Shown piece after piece: positions 24,056 through 37,700 of a stretch of DNA of 64,000 nucleotides; position 1 is the stretch's first letter, and every line of letters begins with the position of its first letter. Location: NCBI GenBank assembly GCA_030848705.1, contig CM061238.1, positions 53,173,133 through 53,237,132 on the forward strand. Direction: 5' to 3'. This DNA is from Heracleum sosnowskyi (taxonomy: Eukaryota > Streptophyta > Magnoliopsida > Apiales > Apiaceae). Under the pieces are notes generated by a model. The model was not told the origin of the DNA, did not search any database, and saw nothing but the letters and a program-made list of their open reading frames with translations. A program made the position numbers and the translations under genes.

Positions 24056-27000
24056 CTACATAGCTTCAGTTCCCAATTGTTTTTCTAAGAAATCATCATA
24101 GACCTTCTTCCTCCTTAATTCTTCATTCTTCTTCATTTCAGAAATGGCTAGTAGAATTTCATCCCTTGCAATCAGCTCTTCAATGAGAGGAGAGTCTTTT
24201 AGATCTTCAGCTGCTGTTCTAAGGGCACTTTCCACATATGAATATATAAACTCCATCCTTATCTTGCTTTTTCCTCCATAATGATTTTTGTACTCCACAA
24301 TATAAGGATTTTGTTTTACCCTGCATAACCCTTTCTTCCTCAGCTCCTTTGCTTTTTCCTCCATCTCAGCCATCTCCTTTTCTTTCAGACACCTCTTTTC
24401 TTCATTTAGCTTCTTTAGATTTTCTTCATAGTCAGAGTGCATCTTCATGAATCTAGCAATCTCTATTTTCCACATCCTCTCTTCCTTTTCTTCAAAGTTC
24501 AATAAAGCATTTATTCTTTCAAGTTCATAGGTTGGAAAATATTGCCAGCTGTCTTGCTTCATCTCTTTCTCCCTTCCATCAGTGTATTTGATCTCAAGAT
24601 GATTGTTCTTCACTTTGACTTCAAAGATTCTTTGAGCTCTCAAAAATGCTAGGGCATCTTCATCATAGTCTTCATCCAGAGGAAGCAATTTGATCCCTAC
24701 TACATTAGTGATTACCCCATTCTTCTTTGTTATCCTTTTCCTTCTGGCTACACTCTTGATCTTCAAATGCTTCACTTGAGGTAGCTTTCTGGAGCAGGGA
24801 GAATTAGTCTTCAGTGCCACATCATTTGGAAGTTGCTTCACACCTTTCCCTTTCATCCACTGTAACACTCCACTAGCTGTGACTTTGTGGAAGTGTCTTA
24901 TTGATATTTCTTTTGTGGCTTCTCCTTTCTTCTGTGGCAAATCAGGTTTAGAAGTCTTGGATAAAGATTTTGGAGGATCATTACTAACAGTACCCACCCT
25001 AGACTTTGAGTCTTGTGTTGTGGTTAAGGCACTGCTAGCAATGTCCTTGACTTGCTTATTTCCACTCATTGTCTTCTTGACAGTTTCTTTATTTCCCTTA
25101 GGGTCCTTGTCTTCACCATCATCTTTTGATCTCTTAGATGATTTGCTCTTGCTGCTGTCACTTGCATTATCCTTATCACTCCTTGACTGACCTCTTCTTC
25201 TATAGCTTTTATCTTCATCATCATCCTTGTCATCCTTCATGTCCTTTCTTTCTTTTAAAGACTCAGGAATTCTGCCATGAATGAGAAATGATTGAAGAGT
25301 TTGGATCATCTCTAGCTCTTCTGCTGTTCTGAAACCTCTTTTTGCCCTGAGCATCTGAAGTACCCCATTAATCTTGTCCTTGTTCGTCATCACCAACTGT
25401 ACAGGAACTACAATCTGATCAATAGAGTTTGCTTTGGAAAATTACTGTTTTTGGTTTTGAGATGACCTCAGGCAATCTTGAAAATTGGTCCTTCTTCAAA
25501 TCCTCATACAACATTCTGTTGTTGTCCCCTTCCTTCTCTATTATCTCTAGTATGACATCTAGTTCAGAATATCTCAGCTTCTCCAGAGTTTCAAAAGACA
25601 AATTCCAAAGGTCATTTTCTTTGGATACCATGATAATTTCTCTTAGATAGGCATTCTTGATATTCCTGACTACCACAGTTAGGTATTTGATGTTTTCCTT
25701 GATCATTCTCCTGTAGTTCTTGGTGTCACCTTGTACACTGATGAGGATGGCTCTCAGAAACTCCAGAAAGGCCACATCATGATAGATGTTTGTGTTGGAA
25801 ACTTCCTGTAGCTTGGCCTCAGTGATTGTGTTGGCTTTGACAGGCTGAGCACTTGATGAGATGAGAGGAGCAGAGACATCACTTGGCAATGTGCCAGGGT
25901 AGAAGGTTGTAGTCACACTACTTTTCTGGCCAGCTAGACTGGTGACAGAAACAGTAGGAAAGGTGATTGGTTTGAGCTCCTCTTCTGATGTAACTTTCCC
26001 TTTCAGTTTTTGCTTTGTAGAAGCTCCCCCTCTCTTTTCTAGAATGACACCTTCCTTTCCTTTCTTCCCCTTAGGCTTGGGATCAGACAAGATGTCTTGA
26101 GCTTCTCCAGGAACAGGAAGATTCATGCTTCTCATCATAGAAGTCATCATTTGTTGTTGTACCAACAAAATGTTGGAGGTTGAGTTGGTTTGATCATCCA
26201 TTTTGGCATTTAGGAGCTCCAAGGATTGAGAAATCCTTTGGTTTTCAGATTTCAAGGATGCCACTTCCTTCTCCAACCTTTCAACCTTGGAAAACAGCTG
26301 CTCAGACTTGAAAGGATTGAGGGCCTGGTCCTTGAGCTTTGAGAAGTCAAATTTTGTAATATTGGAGACAGGAACCTCATCCACCAGTTTGTCAACATAC
26401 TGGTTTTTCCACAACACTGAGAGCATAGAATTGATATTGATGTTAGACTGCAGTTGGTTGTCTAACTTGGTGGACATTCTCTTCAAATTGTCAGCCACCA
26501 TAGCGAGAGAGAGAGATCCATTGTAGACACTTGCTGAGTGGTCTTCCTGACTTCTTTGAGGATGCCATCCACCTTGGGAAAATCAGTGAGATAGGCATTC
26601 CTTAGCTGAGCCATAGATTGGTCAGTTTCCTCTTTGATAGTTGAGACCTCTGATTGAAGACCTTTCCCAAGATAGTGCAGAGCCTTCAATTGAATTTTAT
26701 ACACCTCATTCACTGCCTCATAGATATCTGCAGGAGAAAGACCTTTGGCATTTGATCCTAGAGCTGTGAGATAGTCTTCCCTGAGATAGGCTAGTGCATC
26801 CTTCAGCTTCACTGACCTCTTAGCATCCAACAAGGCATCCACATTTCCATCCTGTTGGGCTTCATCCACAATATTTTCTGCCTGAGTCTCAATTGTGATG
26901 TGCTCTCCACTCTGTGTAGGACCACCCTTATTTCCACTTGGGTCAAGAGTGAATTCTTGACCCTGTGCAGACTCTGTATAGAATGTAGTGGGGAGACTAC

Positions 27001-27475
27001 TCTTTTCAATGCCAATGTCCTGTTGAGAGGCCATTGACAGTAATAGGTGTACCCCTTGTTGCACATCTGAATCCTGTTGGGAGGATTCAGTGGTGGCTAT
27101 TGCTTTAGACTTCTTCTTTGGTCTGGTGAGCTGTGACTCAGATTCCTCACATCCTATTTCTACAGACTCATTTATAATAGCTAAGGGTCTCTTCTTTGTC
27201 TTCTTTTTAGTAGCACCAATCTTTTGAGAGACTGGTGCACTTGGCTCCCTAATTACTACTGTACTGTTTGCAGGGGGGTCATTGGATGGGTTAGGAAGGC
27301 TTGGGTTAGACTCTGTAGCTTCATCAGCCTTAGCCTTTCCTTTCCAAGAAAGTTCATGATATATGGGTTGATCAAGTGTGTAAGTTTTGAATGTGTTTTG
27401 CATATGCCCAGTCACACTCAAAATTACATCAACTTGATTCCTAGTGTCCAATGTACCAAATAGAACTTTGGACAT
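24056..27475 (-). pseudogene. Element C additional ORF, C-terminal part (about 1,140 codons, frameshifted)
   Basis: Three frames follow each other: 27475-26483, 26501-25419 and 25396-24056. The first switch lies in a CT/GA dinucleotide run (about 26505-26520), a likely slippage event; the second is a single-base shift near 25440. The protein is rich in Ser/Thr/Pro/Gln at first (with KKKTKKRP, NLS-like), then has heptad-like segments (VERLEKEVASLKSENQRISQ at about 26230-26290), a Lys/Asp/Ser-rich stretch, and a Glu/Lys-rich coiled tail. The N-terminal domain of the same ORF is at 39898-40634, separated by element F. No enzyme motif seen. Confidence 0.8.
27471..27475. other. Left target-site duplication of element F (GACAT)
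   Basis: GACAT precedes TGTAAAGC at 27476 and recurs at 39898-39902. The reading frame of the element C additional ORF is continuous across the two sites once one copy is counted. Confidence 0.95.
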
Positions 27476-27979
27476 TGTAAAGCATAATGTAACATAAGAT
27501 GTAAAAGAGATAACTACAACTCAACAAAGGACAAGACAGACAATAGTATTAACAGAAGCACAGGAATCCAGAATCAAAGAAGAAAAGGTAAACTCAAAAA
27601 ATCAAAATACGTTATGTATTCTTGAAGTCCGTAAACAGGTCACGGAAAGAAGTTCATGAAAATGTTCAAGCCTCAGTGACAGCAAAAGAAACAAGACTTT
27701 CAAGACGACAGAAGTATGTGACTGATTTAGGGTTCAGTACCACGGGATTCCAGTGATGAAGCAACCAGAACGACAAGGGACTTATCAGCAGCACTATATT
27801 GAAGACATAAAAGAAGAATTGATCAAGTGTTATTCATCTGTGAACCAGACCAGTTGCACTAGGTGACGGCACTAAAAAGATAAAGTTGTTTTATCGTCTC
27901 AGAAGAAATTGATACAGTCTAAAACTTAAGCACCCAGGAGCTCAGGAGTAATTACTAAAGGACAAAAGACAAGAAAAAG

Positions 27980-28225
27980 AATTCGATAGTTTTTTTATTG
28001 GAAAAAACTATCGAATGGTGGTTGAAGTGATTCATTGAATAACAAAGTAAATTAATTTGGCATTCGATAGTTTTGATTTAAAAACTATCGAATGGCAAAT
28101 TGATTTAATCCATTCGATGGTTTTTCAATTCATGGAGCAGGTGAAAAGTTGTGCTTGTCTGACAGGTTGATGAAGATCCAACGGCCTAGAATATTCTATT
28201 CTAAATGGTTCGATGGTTTTTCAAT
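27980..28225. repeat. Element F motif array (TTCGATAGTTTT) with near-perfect hairpins in the LTR
   Basis: Two inverted pairs: ATTCGATAGTTTTTT with AAAAAACTATCGAAT at 27981-28015, and ATTCGATAGTTTT with AAAACTATCGAAT at 28062-28094. Further single words ATTCGATGGTTTTTC near 28109 and 28207. The 3' LTR has the same set (about 39298-39540). Confidence 0.9.
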
Positions 28226-28537
28226 TCAAGTCTACAATTAACTCGAGAGAAGAAAGTGTCTTCTTGAGTTAAGGCATTCAACACAGAAACATTACTACGA
28301 GAGAGAACTAAGCCGGAGAAATTATCAAAAAATTAATAGTGCTCAGAACTTGATCATTGTTTTGTATTTGTGTAACCTTAAACTCATTGAAGCTAATCTA
28401 CGGATTAGAAATTGTAGCACCCCTCGAGGTTTATATTTATAAAAAGATATATTCCCCGAAACTTGATTTGGTTTGGTGTGTTTGATTTCGTTATAGAACT
28501 GAAAGATTAATCCGCGAACGAAATTGAATTATTTGTG

Positions 28538-28569
28538 AGTATCGTATTCAACCCCCCTTCTACGATACT
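28538..28569 (+). promoter_or_regulatory. LTR-end hairpin of element F (5' LTR)
   Basis: AGTATCGTA (28538-28546) pairs with TACGATACT (28561-28569), loop TTCAACCCCCCTTC. Fifteen bases upstream of the PBS. Confidence 0.75.
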
Positions 28570-28583
28570 TTGGACCTAACAAT

Positions 28584-28595
28584 TGGTATCAGAGC
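28584..28595 (+). other. Element F primer binding site
   Basis: TGGTATCAGAGC two bases after the LTR end. Confidence 0.95.
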
Positions 28596-28741
28596 TACTT
28601 GATTGATATACAAATCAGATCCGGTGAATGAGACCAAAATCAAACGTAGCGTGAAAATTCGAAGCAATTTTTTTAACTTTCAAAATTTTTCATTTAATTG
28701 GAATTTCTTGAATTTTAAACAATTTGAAATTTTCAGAAACC

Positions 28742-31700
28742 ATGAGTGCTCCAAAGACAACCGCTGGTATTAAAGTTCCCCCGTTTACTAGAGATGATTT
28801 CGGTTTGTGGAAGATGAAGATGCTGTTATTTATCAAGGCATCTAATCCGTTGTATATTGGCATATTAGAGAACGAACCATTTGTACCAATGAAACCAGTT
28901 AGTGAATCTACAGCTCCTGATGGTAGCAGGATTCCTTCAGGCACCCAACCTAAGGATATAAGTGAATTTACAGATTCTGACAAAGAACTGATTCGATTGG
29001 ACACCGGTTTAATGTTGATATTGGCGGACTCCGCAGACAAGGAAATGAGCTATCAATTGATGAACTGTACAAGCGGGAAACATATGTGGGATACCATTAA
29101 CTTGATAATGGAAGGAACTGAAGACGTTCAGGAAAACAGATTGGACATTCTGACTTCTCAATATGAAGCGTTTAGGTCCCTGCCAGGAGAAAGTATAACT
29201 CAGGTCTTTGAGAAATATACTAAGCTCCTCAATGAATTGGCAATGAAAGGAAAGACCTATCCACTGAGAGAATCGAACAGGAAGTTCATGATGACGCTGC
29301 CCCATCATGTAGAACACAAGTCATCATCCATTAGGGAAAGAATTGACTTCACAAAGATGCCACTAGAGATGATCTATGGCAAGTTGAAGACCTATGAGAT
29401 GGAACAGGAACAAAGGGTGATAATCTACGGATCAGGGACAGTGGACAGCAAGCACAATGCACTTGTGAGATCAGCAGCACTTGTAGTGGATTAACCAATA
29501 ACTTCTGAGATTCAGGTTCAAACCCCTAGAGCTGGAAAGGAGGTGATAATAGAAGCAGAAATGGATTCTGTGAATCTGGGTGTTGATGAAAGTGATTACT
29601 ACATCCTAGAAGAGCTTGAGCAAATGGAAGACAAAACCATGGCGTACTTAGCTGCAAAGTTTAGTCATATACGTTTCAAGAGAAACCCTAAGTACAAGTT
29701 CAAGGGCTCAACCAACAGATTCCAGAAGAGCAATTATACACCTAGTACAGGCTTTAAGGGAGGCTACAAGACTGGCATGATTGATAGAAGCAAATCAAGA
29801 TGCTATAACTGCAATGAGTTAGGGCATTTCGCCACTGAATGCCGGAAGCCTCGTCAAGCAAGAGACATGAAAGATGTCTATGGAAAGAAGGATTCTTATG
29901 ATGAGTTGAAGAAGGAGAATGCCAAGCTTAAACAGCAATTGGAGGCATTCTCTGGAAAGCAGAAAGGGAAAGCTTATATAGCAGAGGGAAAGCACTGGGA
30001 TGATACTGATTCGGATGAAGAGGAGGAATATGTAAATGTTGCTCTAATGGCTGACTCTTCAGAGGAATCACCACAATCATCTCAGGGTAAGGTTAAAAGC
30101 TCAAAGGTTGTGTGGATTCTGGATAGTGGTTGTTCTTGACACATGACAGGTGAAGAGTCCCTGCTTACAGAGGTGGTTAAGAAGACCGGCCCGATTGTAA
30201 CCTTTGGAGATGACAACAAAGGATACACTACGGGATATGGTAAATTGAAAGCTGGAAATGTCATCATTGAAAACATCTCTCTTGTTGAAGGATTAAAGCA
30301 CAATCTTCTAAGTATCAGTCAATTCTGTGATAAAGGCTACAATGTAGATTTCAGAAAGGACAAGTGCTTGATCACCAACAGGAAGGATGAGAAGCTTACT
30401 CTACTGGGAGTGAGAAAAGGAAATTTGTTTATAGATGACTTAAGTTCTACCAATGAAGGAGAAGTTACATGTTTCTATGCAAAGGCATCTTCAGAACAAA
30501 GTTGGCTATGGCACAAGAAGCTCTCACATCTGAACTTCAAAACTATGAACTCTTTGGTAAAGAGAGAGTTAGTGAGAGGGTTGCCCCTGATTGAATTCAA
30601 TCAGGAGGGACTATGTGAAGCATGTGAAAAAGGGAAGTCGAAGAAAGCATCACATGGAAGCAAAGGAATGACAAGCATTACTGAACCATTACAGCTGATT
30701 CATATGGATTTATTTGGTCCAGTTAATGTTATGTCACTTTCAAGAAATAGATATGCATTGGTGATGGTGGATGACTACTCCAAGTACACGTGGGTGTTGT
30801 TCATACAAACAAAGGATGAAGCAACACAACTAATCATTGATCACATCAAGAAGATAGAAGTGGAAGCTAAGCTACCTGTGCGGACAATCAGATCAAACAA
30901 TGGAACTGAATTCAAGAATGCAGTTCTAAATGATTTCTGCTCAGAGAAAGGAATATCAAGACAGTTTTCAGCACCAAGAACTCCTCAACAGAATGGAGTA
31001 GTGGAAAGGAAGAACAGGACCTTGGTTGAAGCAGCAAGGACCATGTTGAGTGAATCAAAACTTCCCACTTACTTTTGGGCTGAAGTAGTGAATACAGCTT
31101 GCTACACTCAGAATCGAACCCTGATCAACAAAGATCATGAAAAGACTCCGTATGAGTTAATGGCCAACAAGAAACCAACACTGAAGTACTTTCATGTGTT
31201 TGGTGCAAAGTGCTTTGTACTTAAAGATGGAGAACATCTTGGCAAGTTTGATGCCAAAGCAGATAAAGGCATTTTTCTGGGCTATTCTCTGGAATCTAAG
31301 GCTTTCAGGGTATATGTGATTGAAGATAAGAAGGTGTTGGAAAGCTTTAATGTAACATTTGACGACACCAAAAGACCAAGCCTGCAAACTGGAGAGAACT
31401 CTGAATCCTTGGTATTTGAAAATCTATCAGGAGACCTCTCTGACAATGAAGAAGTACCTGAAGTTGTTACAGTTATTAATAATAATCATAATGATAATGA
31501 TTCTAGACAAAGTGGTGACCAAAGTGGAGATCCTCATTCTACAGGATCCACTAGTCAGTCTTCAGAATCAACAGATCAAACCGTCAACAACTCAGGGGGA
31601 GCAGGAGAAGGATCAACTAGTCACACTCCACAGCATCTAGAACAAGGAGAATCATCAAGATCGCATCTGCCAAGACAAAGGGTATGGAATAGAGATCATC

Positions 31701-33325
31701 CCTTTCACTTGATCATTGGTGATCCGGACACAGGAGTGAGAACTAGGAGAACATCACAAAATGAATGTCACTATTCTGGGTTTCTTTCAGAAACAGAACC
31801 TAAGAAAGTTGAAGATGCTCTAGATGATCCAGATTGGGTAATTGCTATGCAAGAAGAACTCAATCAGTTTGAAAGGCAGAAAGTTTGGAAGCTGGTACCC
31901 AGGCCTAAGGGAAAATCTGTTATTGGAACACGATGGGTATTCAGAAATAAGTTGGACGAAGATGGCATTGTAACGAGAAACAAAGCCAGACTGGTTGCTA
32001 AAGGTTACTCTCAAGAAGAGGGTATAGATTATGATGAAACCTATGCACCAGTAGCAAGACTTGAGGCCATCAGAATGTTTCTGGCATTTGCTGCACATTC
32101 CAATTACAATGTATATCAAATGGATGTGAAGAGTGCTTTTCTGAACGGGGAGTTAGAAGAAGAAGTGCATGTGGAACAACCTCCAGGTTTTGAGGATTCA
32201 AAACTGGCAGACTTTGTGTACTTTCTATTCAAAGCTCTCTATGGACTCAAACAAGCTCCGAGGACATGGTATGACACTCTCTCTGAATTCTTACTTGAAA
32301 ATGATTTTATAAGAGGTGTTGTAGACAAAACTCTCTTTGTCAAAAAACATAAAAATGATTTGATATTGGTGCAAGTATATGTTGATGACATAATATTTGG
32401 TTCTACTAATGATGATCTATGCAAGAGATTTGCTAAGTTAATGCAGAGTCGTTATGAAATGAGCATGATGGGTGAATTGTCATTCTTTCTTGGACTGCAA
32501 GTATACCAAAAACAAGATGGTATATTCATTTGTCAGTCCAAGTACATCAAGGATCTTCTTAAGAAGTATCAAATGGAAGACTCATCTACAGCAAAGACTC
32601 CTATGCCAACTGCCACTAAGCTTGATAAGGATGAAACTGGTAAGAAGGTTGACATCACAGGCTATAGAGGTATGATAGGCTCATTACTTTATCTCACTAC
32701 AAGTAGACCAGATATAATGTTTGCAACATGCTTGTGTGCTAGATTTCAGTCTGATCCTAAAGAATCTCATCTAATAGCTGTTAACCGAATATTTAGATAT
32801 CTTAAGGGGACCCCAAATCTTGGAATTTGGTACCCTAAAGATACAGGATTTGATCTTATTGGATATACAGACTCTGATTTTGCAGGTTGTAAGATTGATC
32901 GGAAGAGTACTTCAGGAAGCTGTCAGTTTCTTGGAAGAAGATTGGTTTCCTGGTATAGCAAGAAGCAGCATTCAGTTTCCACATCAACAGCTGAGGCTGA
33001 ATACATTGCTGCTGGTAGCTGCTGTGCTCAGATCTTGTGGATGAGAAACCAACTCCGTGACTATGGACTTTTGTTGACAAAGATTCCAATATTTTGCGAC
33101 AACACAAGTGCCATAGCAATCTCAAACAACCCAGTGCAACACTCGAGGACGAAGCACATCGACATTAGGTATCATTTTATCCGAAAGCATGTCATGAATG
33201 GAACTGTGGAGTTACATTTTGTACCCACAGAGGATCAAATTGCAGACATCTTTACTAAACCGCTTGATGAATCCACTTTCAATAAGCTGGTTGGTGAACT
33301 TGGGATGTTAAATCTTTCTAATTGA
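28742..33325 (+). pseudogene. Element F gag-pol polyprotein, one frame with two nonsense codons
   Basis: Start chosen at the ATG of MSAPKTTAGIKVPPF (28742), by likeness to A. Order: Gag core, CCHC knuckle (29801-29842; CYNCNELGHFATEC), protease DSG (30122-30130), integrase HHCC (HKKLSHLNF ... CEACEKGK), integrase core (MDLFGPV, NGVVERKNRT), RT with YVDD (32378-32389), RNase H (STAEAEYIAAGS). All parts are in one frame, unlike C and D where gag and pol differ. Breaks: TAA at 29492-29494 (CAA to TAA fits), TGA at 30137-30139 directly after DSGCS (CGA to TGA; Arg in D). The integrase Asp box reads IRSNNGTEF (AAC at 30896-30898), so the catalytic Asp is Asn. Confidence 0.9.
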
Positions 33326-34766
33326 TTTTGATTAGAAGTCAGTAACTGCAGAGAGTCCTGGTGAATACATGAGTTTAAGAATTGCTATATCCTTAGGACT
33401 CGTGAATTTATTTTCTGGAGCAATTCTCGTAGTTAGGATTTTTGTACTAATTTTATGTCATAATTATGGATGATATATCTTCTGGCATTTAATTGGTTAT
33501 TAATTCTAAAAATTATTTAGGTGTTAATATTTGTTCTAAATATTCTAGCATCTATTTAATTTGAATTAATTTGCTTTGTTTTTAACATTGTAGATTAATG
33601 CAGCATAATTGACTAGATTTTAATTGGTTAATATCACTCAATGATATTTAATTGATTTTATTCTAAGAAAATTGTGAATTTTCTGTTAAGAATTGATTTT
33701 GGTAAATTTGAAAAGATTTATTAGAATTAAAACTAGGCAGGAAATAAAAATTCTGATTTTTAAAACAAGAACAGGTTTTAAAATGAAGACAGAAGCAAAA
33801 ATATCGAATTTAAGAAACTCGATAGTTTTTCAAGTACATAGATAATTCTATCGAAATTTATTTTCGATGGTTTTTGAAAAGGAAAAGAAAATCTATCGAA
33901 AGCATTTCTCGATAGTTTTTGAGAATCTTTTTAAAATATATCGAAGGAATTTAACTAAGTCTATATTTAAATTCTCGATGCATTTTGAAATTCAAAGAAA
34001 AATTTATCGAATGGAATTTAATTAATTTTGTATTAAAATTCTCGATAGTTTTTCTGAAAAGTTGTTCGATAGATTTTGTTTTTAATAGAAAACAATCTTC
34101 GATAGTTTTCTATAGAGTCTGTTGATATTCAAAGACAACTACCTCGATAGTTTTTCAAAGAAAACCATCGAAGTCCTTTTGACTCTATTTCCCCTCTGAG
34201 AAAACTATCGGTAGTACATTTTTAAAACTATCGAACATGAATGTACAAAAATACCCTTGCTTTTTCAAGAGTATTTAACAGCCCCTTGGACAGTTTTTCT
34301 TTTCATAATTTTCAGATCTAAGGTGTTTGTTCGATACTTAAATATATATACAAAAAGAATCAGCAAAGAACTCGATAGGTTATATAAGTTTACCTTCATT
34401 TGCTTGAGAAAAATCATAGTTACAGCAGTAATTCCTTGATTTACTGTGTTTGTACGGATCAAACTTGAGTAAAGTGACAGTTTGCTTGGTCTTTGAAAAG
34501 AAAACCATCGAGTGAATCAATTAAATCCTTAAACCATTGTTACCTCTGTTCTTAGTTGGCATTTGCTTGGTTAAACAATTGCTTACTATTCTCTGTTAAT
34601 TCGAAAGGGTCACAATTAGGGTTCTTTAATTGATAGGTTTGTTTATTCGAAATTGTTAAGTGATTAAAAGGGTGTTTTTGTCAGAAGTTTGATTAATTAG
34701 TAATAATTAATTAAATTTAAAAGGAAAATTAGTTTTGGTTTATTTGAATTTTCTGGAAATTTTAAA
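33326..34766 (+). repeat. Element F pol-aORF spacer with TCGATAGTTTT array
   Basis: No gene. From 33795 to 34240 there are about fourteen copies of TCGATAGTTTTT or its complement AAAACTATCGA, many degenerate by one base, plus stragglers to about 34510. The word is that of the F LTRs. The rest is AT-rich. Confidence 0.85.
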
Positions 34767-37700
34767 ATGGCTGGATAATTTATTATTACCAAGACTAATC
34801 ATGTCTCGTTCCAAAACTTGCAATCCATAACGAACTTACAGTTTCGTGCATGGGCAGAGTTTTTGAACACACGTTCATTAGTGGCATACGCTGTGAGTAC
34901 TCCCGTGGTCCTTTGCATCGATCAATTGACTGCGTTGTACACAACCGCCACGGATACAAGTGAGAATAACGTAAGGTCCTTCAGTTTTGTTGTGCCAGGG
35001 GGCAGAACAATAAGGGTGACGGAACATGATTTTAAACAAATCTTACATTTTCCTACAGAAAACCTTGTTCCGGATCCCACGACTGAGGAGATACATGCTT
35101 TCTTCACTCTCATTAGAAGTCAACAACCTAACTTCTTTGTGGGAGAGTTCCTTAAGCATTACTTGCCAAAAGCATGGAACTTTTTCTTTCATACCCTAAT
35201 CCATGTTTTTACTGCCAAGCTAACAAATCTGCATGGTATTCCCTTATTCCTTCAAAAGATAGGGTTTGCCATTGCCAACAATAGGCATATTAACATTGGA
35301 CGGTTACTGATTGATCAAGTAATCATATGCATGGGACCACTGGATGAAAGAACAGGCATAAATGAAGATGTGCTCTGTTTCTATCCTAGGTTCCTACAGC
35401 TAATTCTCAATGATATCTTAACAGATGATGAACGAGAGATCTTTGAAGGTGAAACCACCCAGGAGTGTATGAAGATGAAGAGAAATGCTATAACCGCTCT
35501 GATAAGGAAGAACAACTATCTTCCAGGGGTACCCACTGTTCTCACTGAATATCTAAGAACGGTGCCCCTACCACTTCTACCCCCAGGGGAACAGGTAAAT
35601 CAAGGTAATATTCCACAACCTGAACCTGAACTGGCACCTGAACCAATGGATGTTGATCCAGAGCCCTCAGTGGCCATTCCTGACCAGGAGGTTGCAAACC
35701 CACAACCTCTAACCACGGTCGAAGAGCCTTTGGAAGAGCCAAATGAAAACATAAACGAACCTCCTTCCCCTCCTATACCCAGTAAAGAACCATCCATGAG
35801 TGTAGAGGGAGATAGTGCCAAAGCAGCACCACATAAGGAGATACACCCTTCAACAACAGCTCTGCCTTCCTCTAAAAGGAGAAGAACAGAAACCGAGGCA
35901 ACTGTTGATACTTCATTTCTCTCATCCAAAGCACCCTTTATTGATTTTTCTGATGCTGATTGGGCTACGCTAATGAAAGCTATATCTGAACCAATAGCTC
36001 AATCAAGTAAGGAAGAATTGACGGAAGCAACTGGTGTTCCGACCATATCACGGTCAGGTTCACTGGTTGAAGGTTCTAAGAACCAAGGGTCTTCACAGAC
36101 GTCGAGAGAAGGCTTTGACCTAAATGCACAATCTAAAGGGTCATTGTCTACCTCCCCAGATGGAACATATCTGGATCCTACGGGTAAAGGGTCTGATGTA
36201 GGTGCAGATCGGCAACTCGTTGACAGTGAATCAATTACTATTGAGGAGTCAACTGAGGTGAAGTCTTTACAGACTCACGGGGAAGATTCGGGATCTCTGC
36301 TGTTAAAAGAGCCTGTTTCTAACCCCCTAGAGATTCAAACTCTAGATCCTACAAAGGATATATCATCTAAGGATGATCAGCAACTTGGTTTATCCAAGGA
36401 CGGGGACTTGCGAAGCCCCATTGCACCACCAGTGACCTCCTTAAGGACGGCTACGGTGATTTCTTCTGCAGGTACAATCAGCACAAAGGATTTGAGTGAA
36501 ACAAAAACACTTACACCTGGCCTGAGTGGGAAAGGAAAAATGATTCAAACACCGACAGAAACGTTGAGTGTACACCCAGAGCCAAATGTGAGGAGTGACA
36601 CCCTAACCCTACCTAATATTCATGATTTACTGTTACCAACAGAAAGAGAGCTACAAGTTCAATCTTCCCTCAAGGAGATGACAGTTCGAGACAAAGAAGG
36701 AAATCCACTATTCAAGGTTCCACTGCGACCTTCCTTTGACCAAGGGTTCTCCTCCAGTCAAGCCAATGTTTCTTTAAAGTCTATTCAAGAGAAAGTTGAC
36801 TTAGCTGCAGCTGATTCCAGAAGAACATTCCGGGTCATTGGCAGTGCATCTGGCACTATAACAGGTACGAAGCAGGCAGTGGACTCCTTAAAGAAGGAAG
36901 CTATGGAAGAACTAGTCGAGCTGAGGATGGACGTCAGGGAACTTAAAGATGGATTCATGAATGAAGTAACTGCACTGTCTCAAGGACATGAAGCTTTGAA
37001 AGAAGACGTTCTGGTTATCCGGGATGGTCAAGCGCGGGTAAAAGATGCAATGAATACCCTTTCACGAGTGGAGTCTAAGCTAAACAAGAGGCTGGATCAC
37101 ATGGAAAGGACTACCAACTCAAGATTGGAGAACATTGACCTGTCGCTAGCTTCTATAAATGAGTTTAATAAGCAGCTTATGGATTTCTTGGAGAATCAAG
37201 GTGACGGAGTACATTCCATATGGAGTATGCTGAAGAACCAACAATCTGGACAACCTGGTCCTTCCTATCAGGAACCTGATCCTTCTGATGTCTTTTATGC
37301 TGAGGATGCTTTTATCGAGGATTCCTCAACTAAGGGGGAGAAAGTTGGAGAAGGGGTGAAGGATAAATGGGGAGTTTGGGAGACTGTTGAGGCTATTCCA
37401 ATCAGACAGTACTGGATTGAGGAGCTTGTAGAGGAAGAGAAGGAGAGTGAAGAGGAATTTGAGGTCATGCATGAGAAACCTATTCAAGAGGAGCATGAGC
37501 CATATTATCCAGAGCCAATAGAACATCCTATCTTGGATGATGATATGGTAGAAGCAAATTCTCTATCACCTGAGGAAGAAGCTGCCTTGGAAGCTGTAAG
37601 AGCTCAGAGAGCTGCAGTTGATGCCAGGCAAGCTGAGAAAGAGAAACAACAAGCAATTCTGAGAAGTGAAAAGCTAAAGAGAATCAAAGTGTATAATGAA

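Larger units (their letters stand above)
27476..28581 (+). repeat. Element F 5' LTR
   Basis: Starts TGTAAAGC, ends CCTAACA. Carries TTCGATAGTTTTT words and the LTR-end hairpin. Same length as the 3' LTR. Confidence 0.95.

Noticed and set aside
24879..25190. Plus-strand open frame rich in Leu/Ser/Phe, membrane-like
   Set aside because: It is the complement of the Lys/Asp/Ser-rich part of the C additional ORF.
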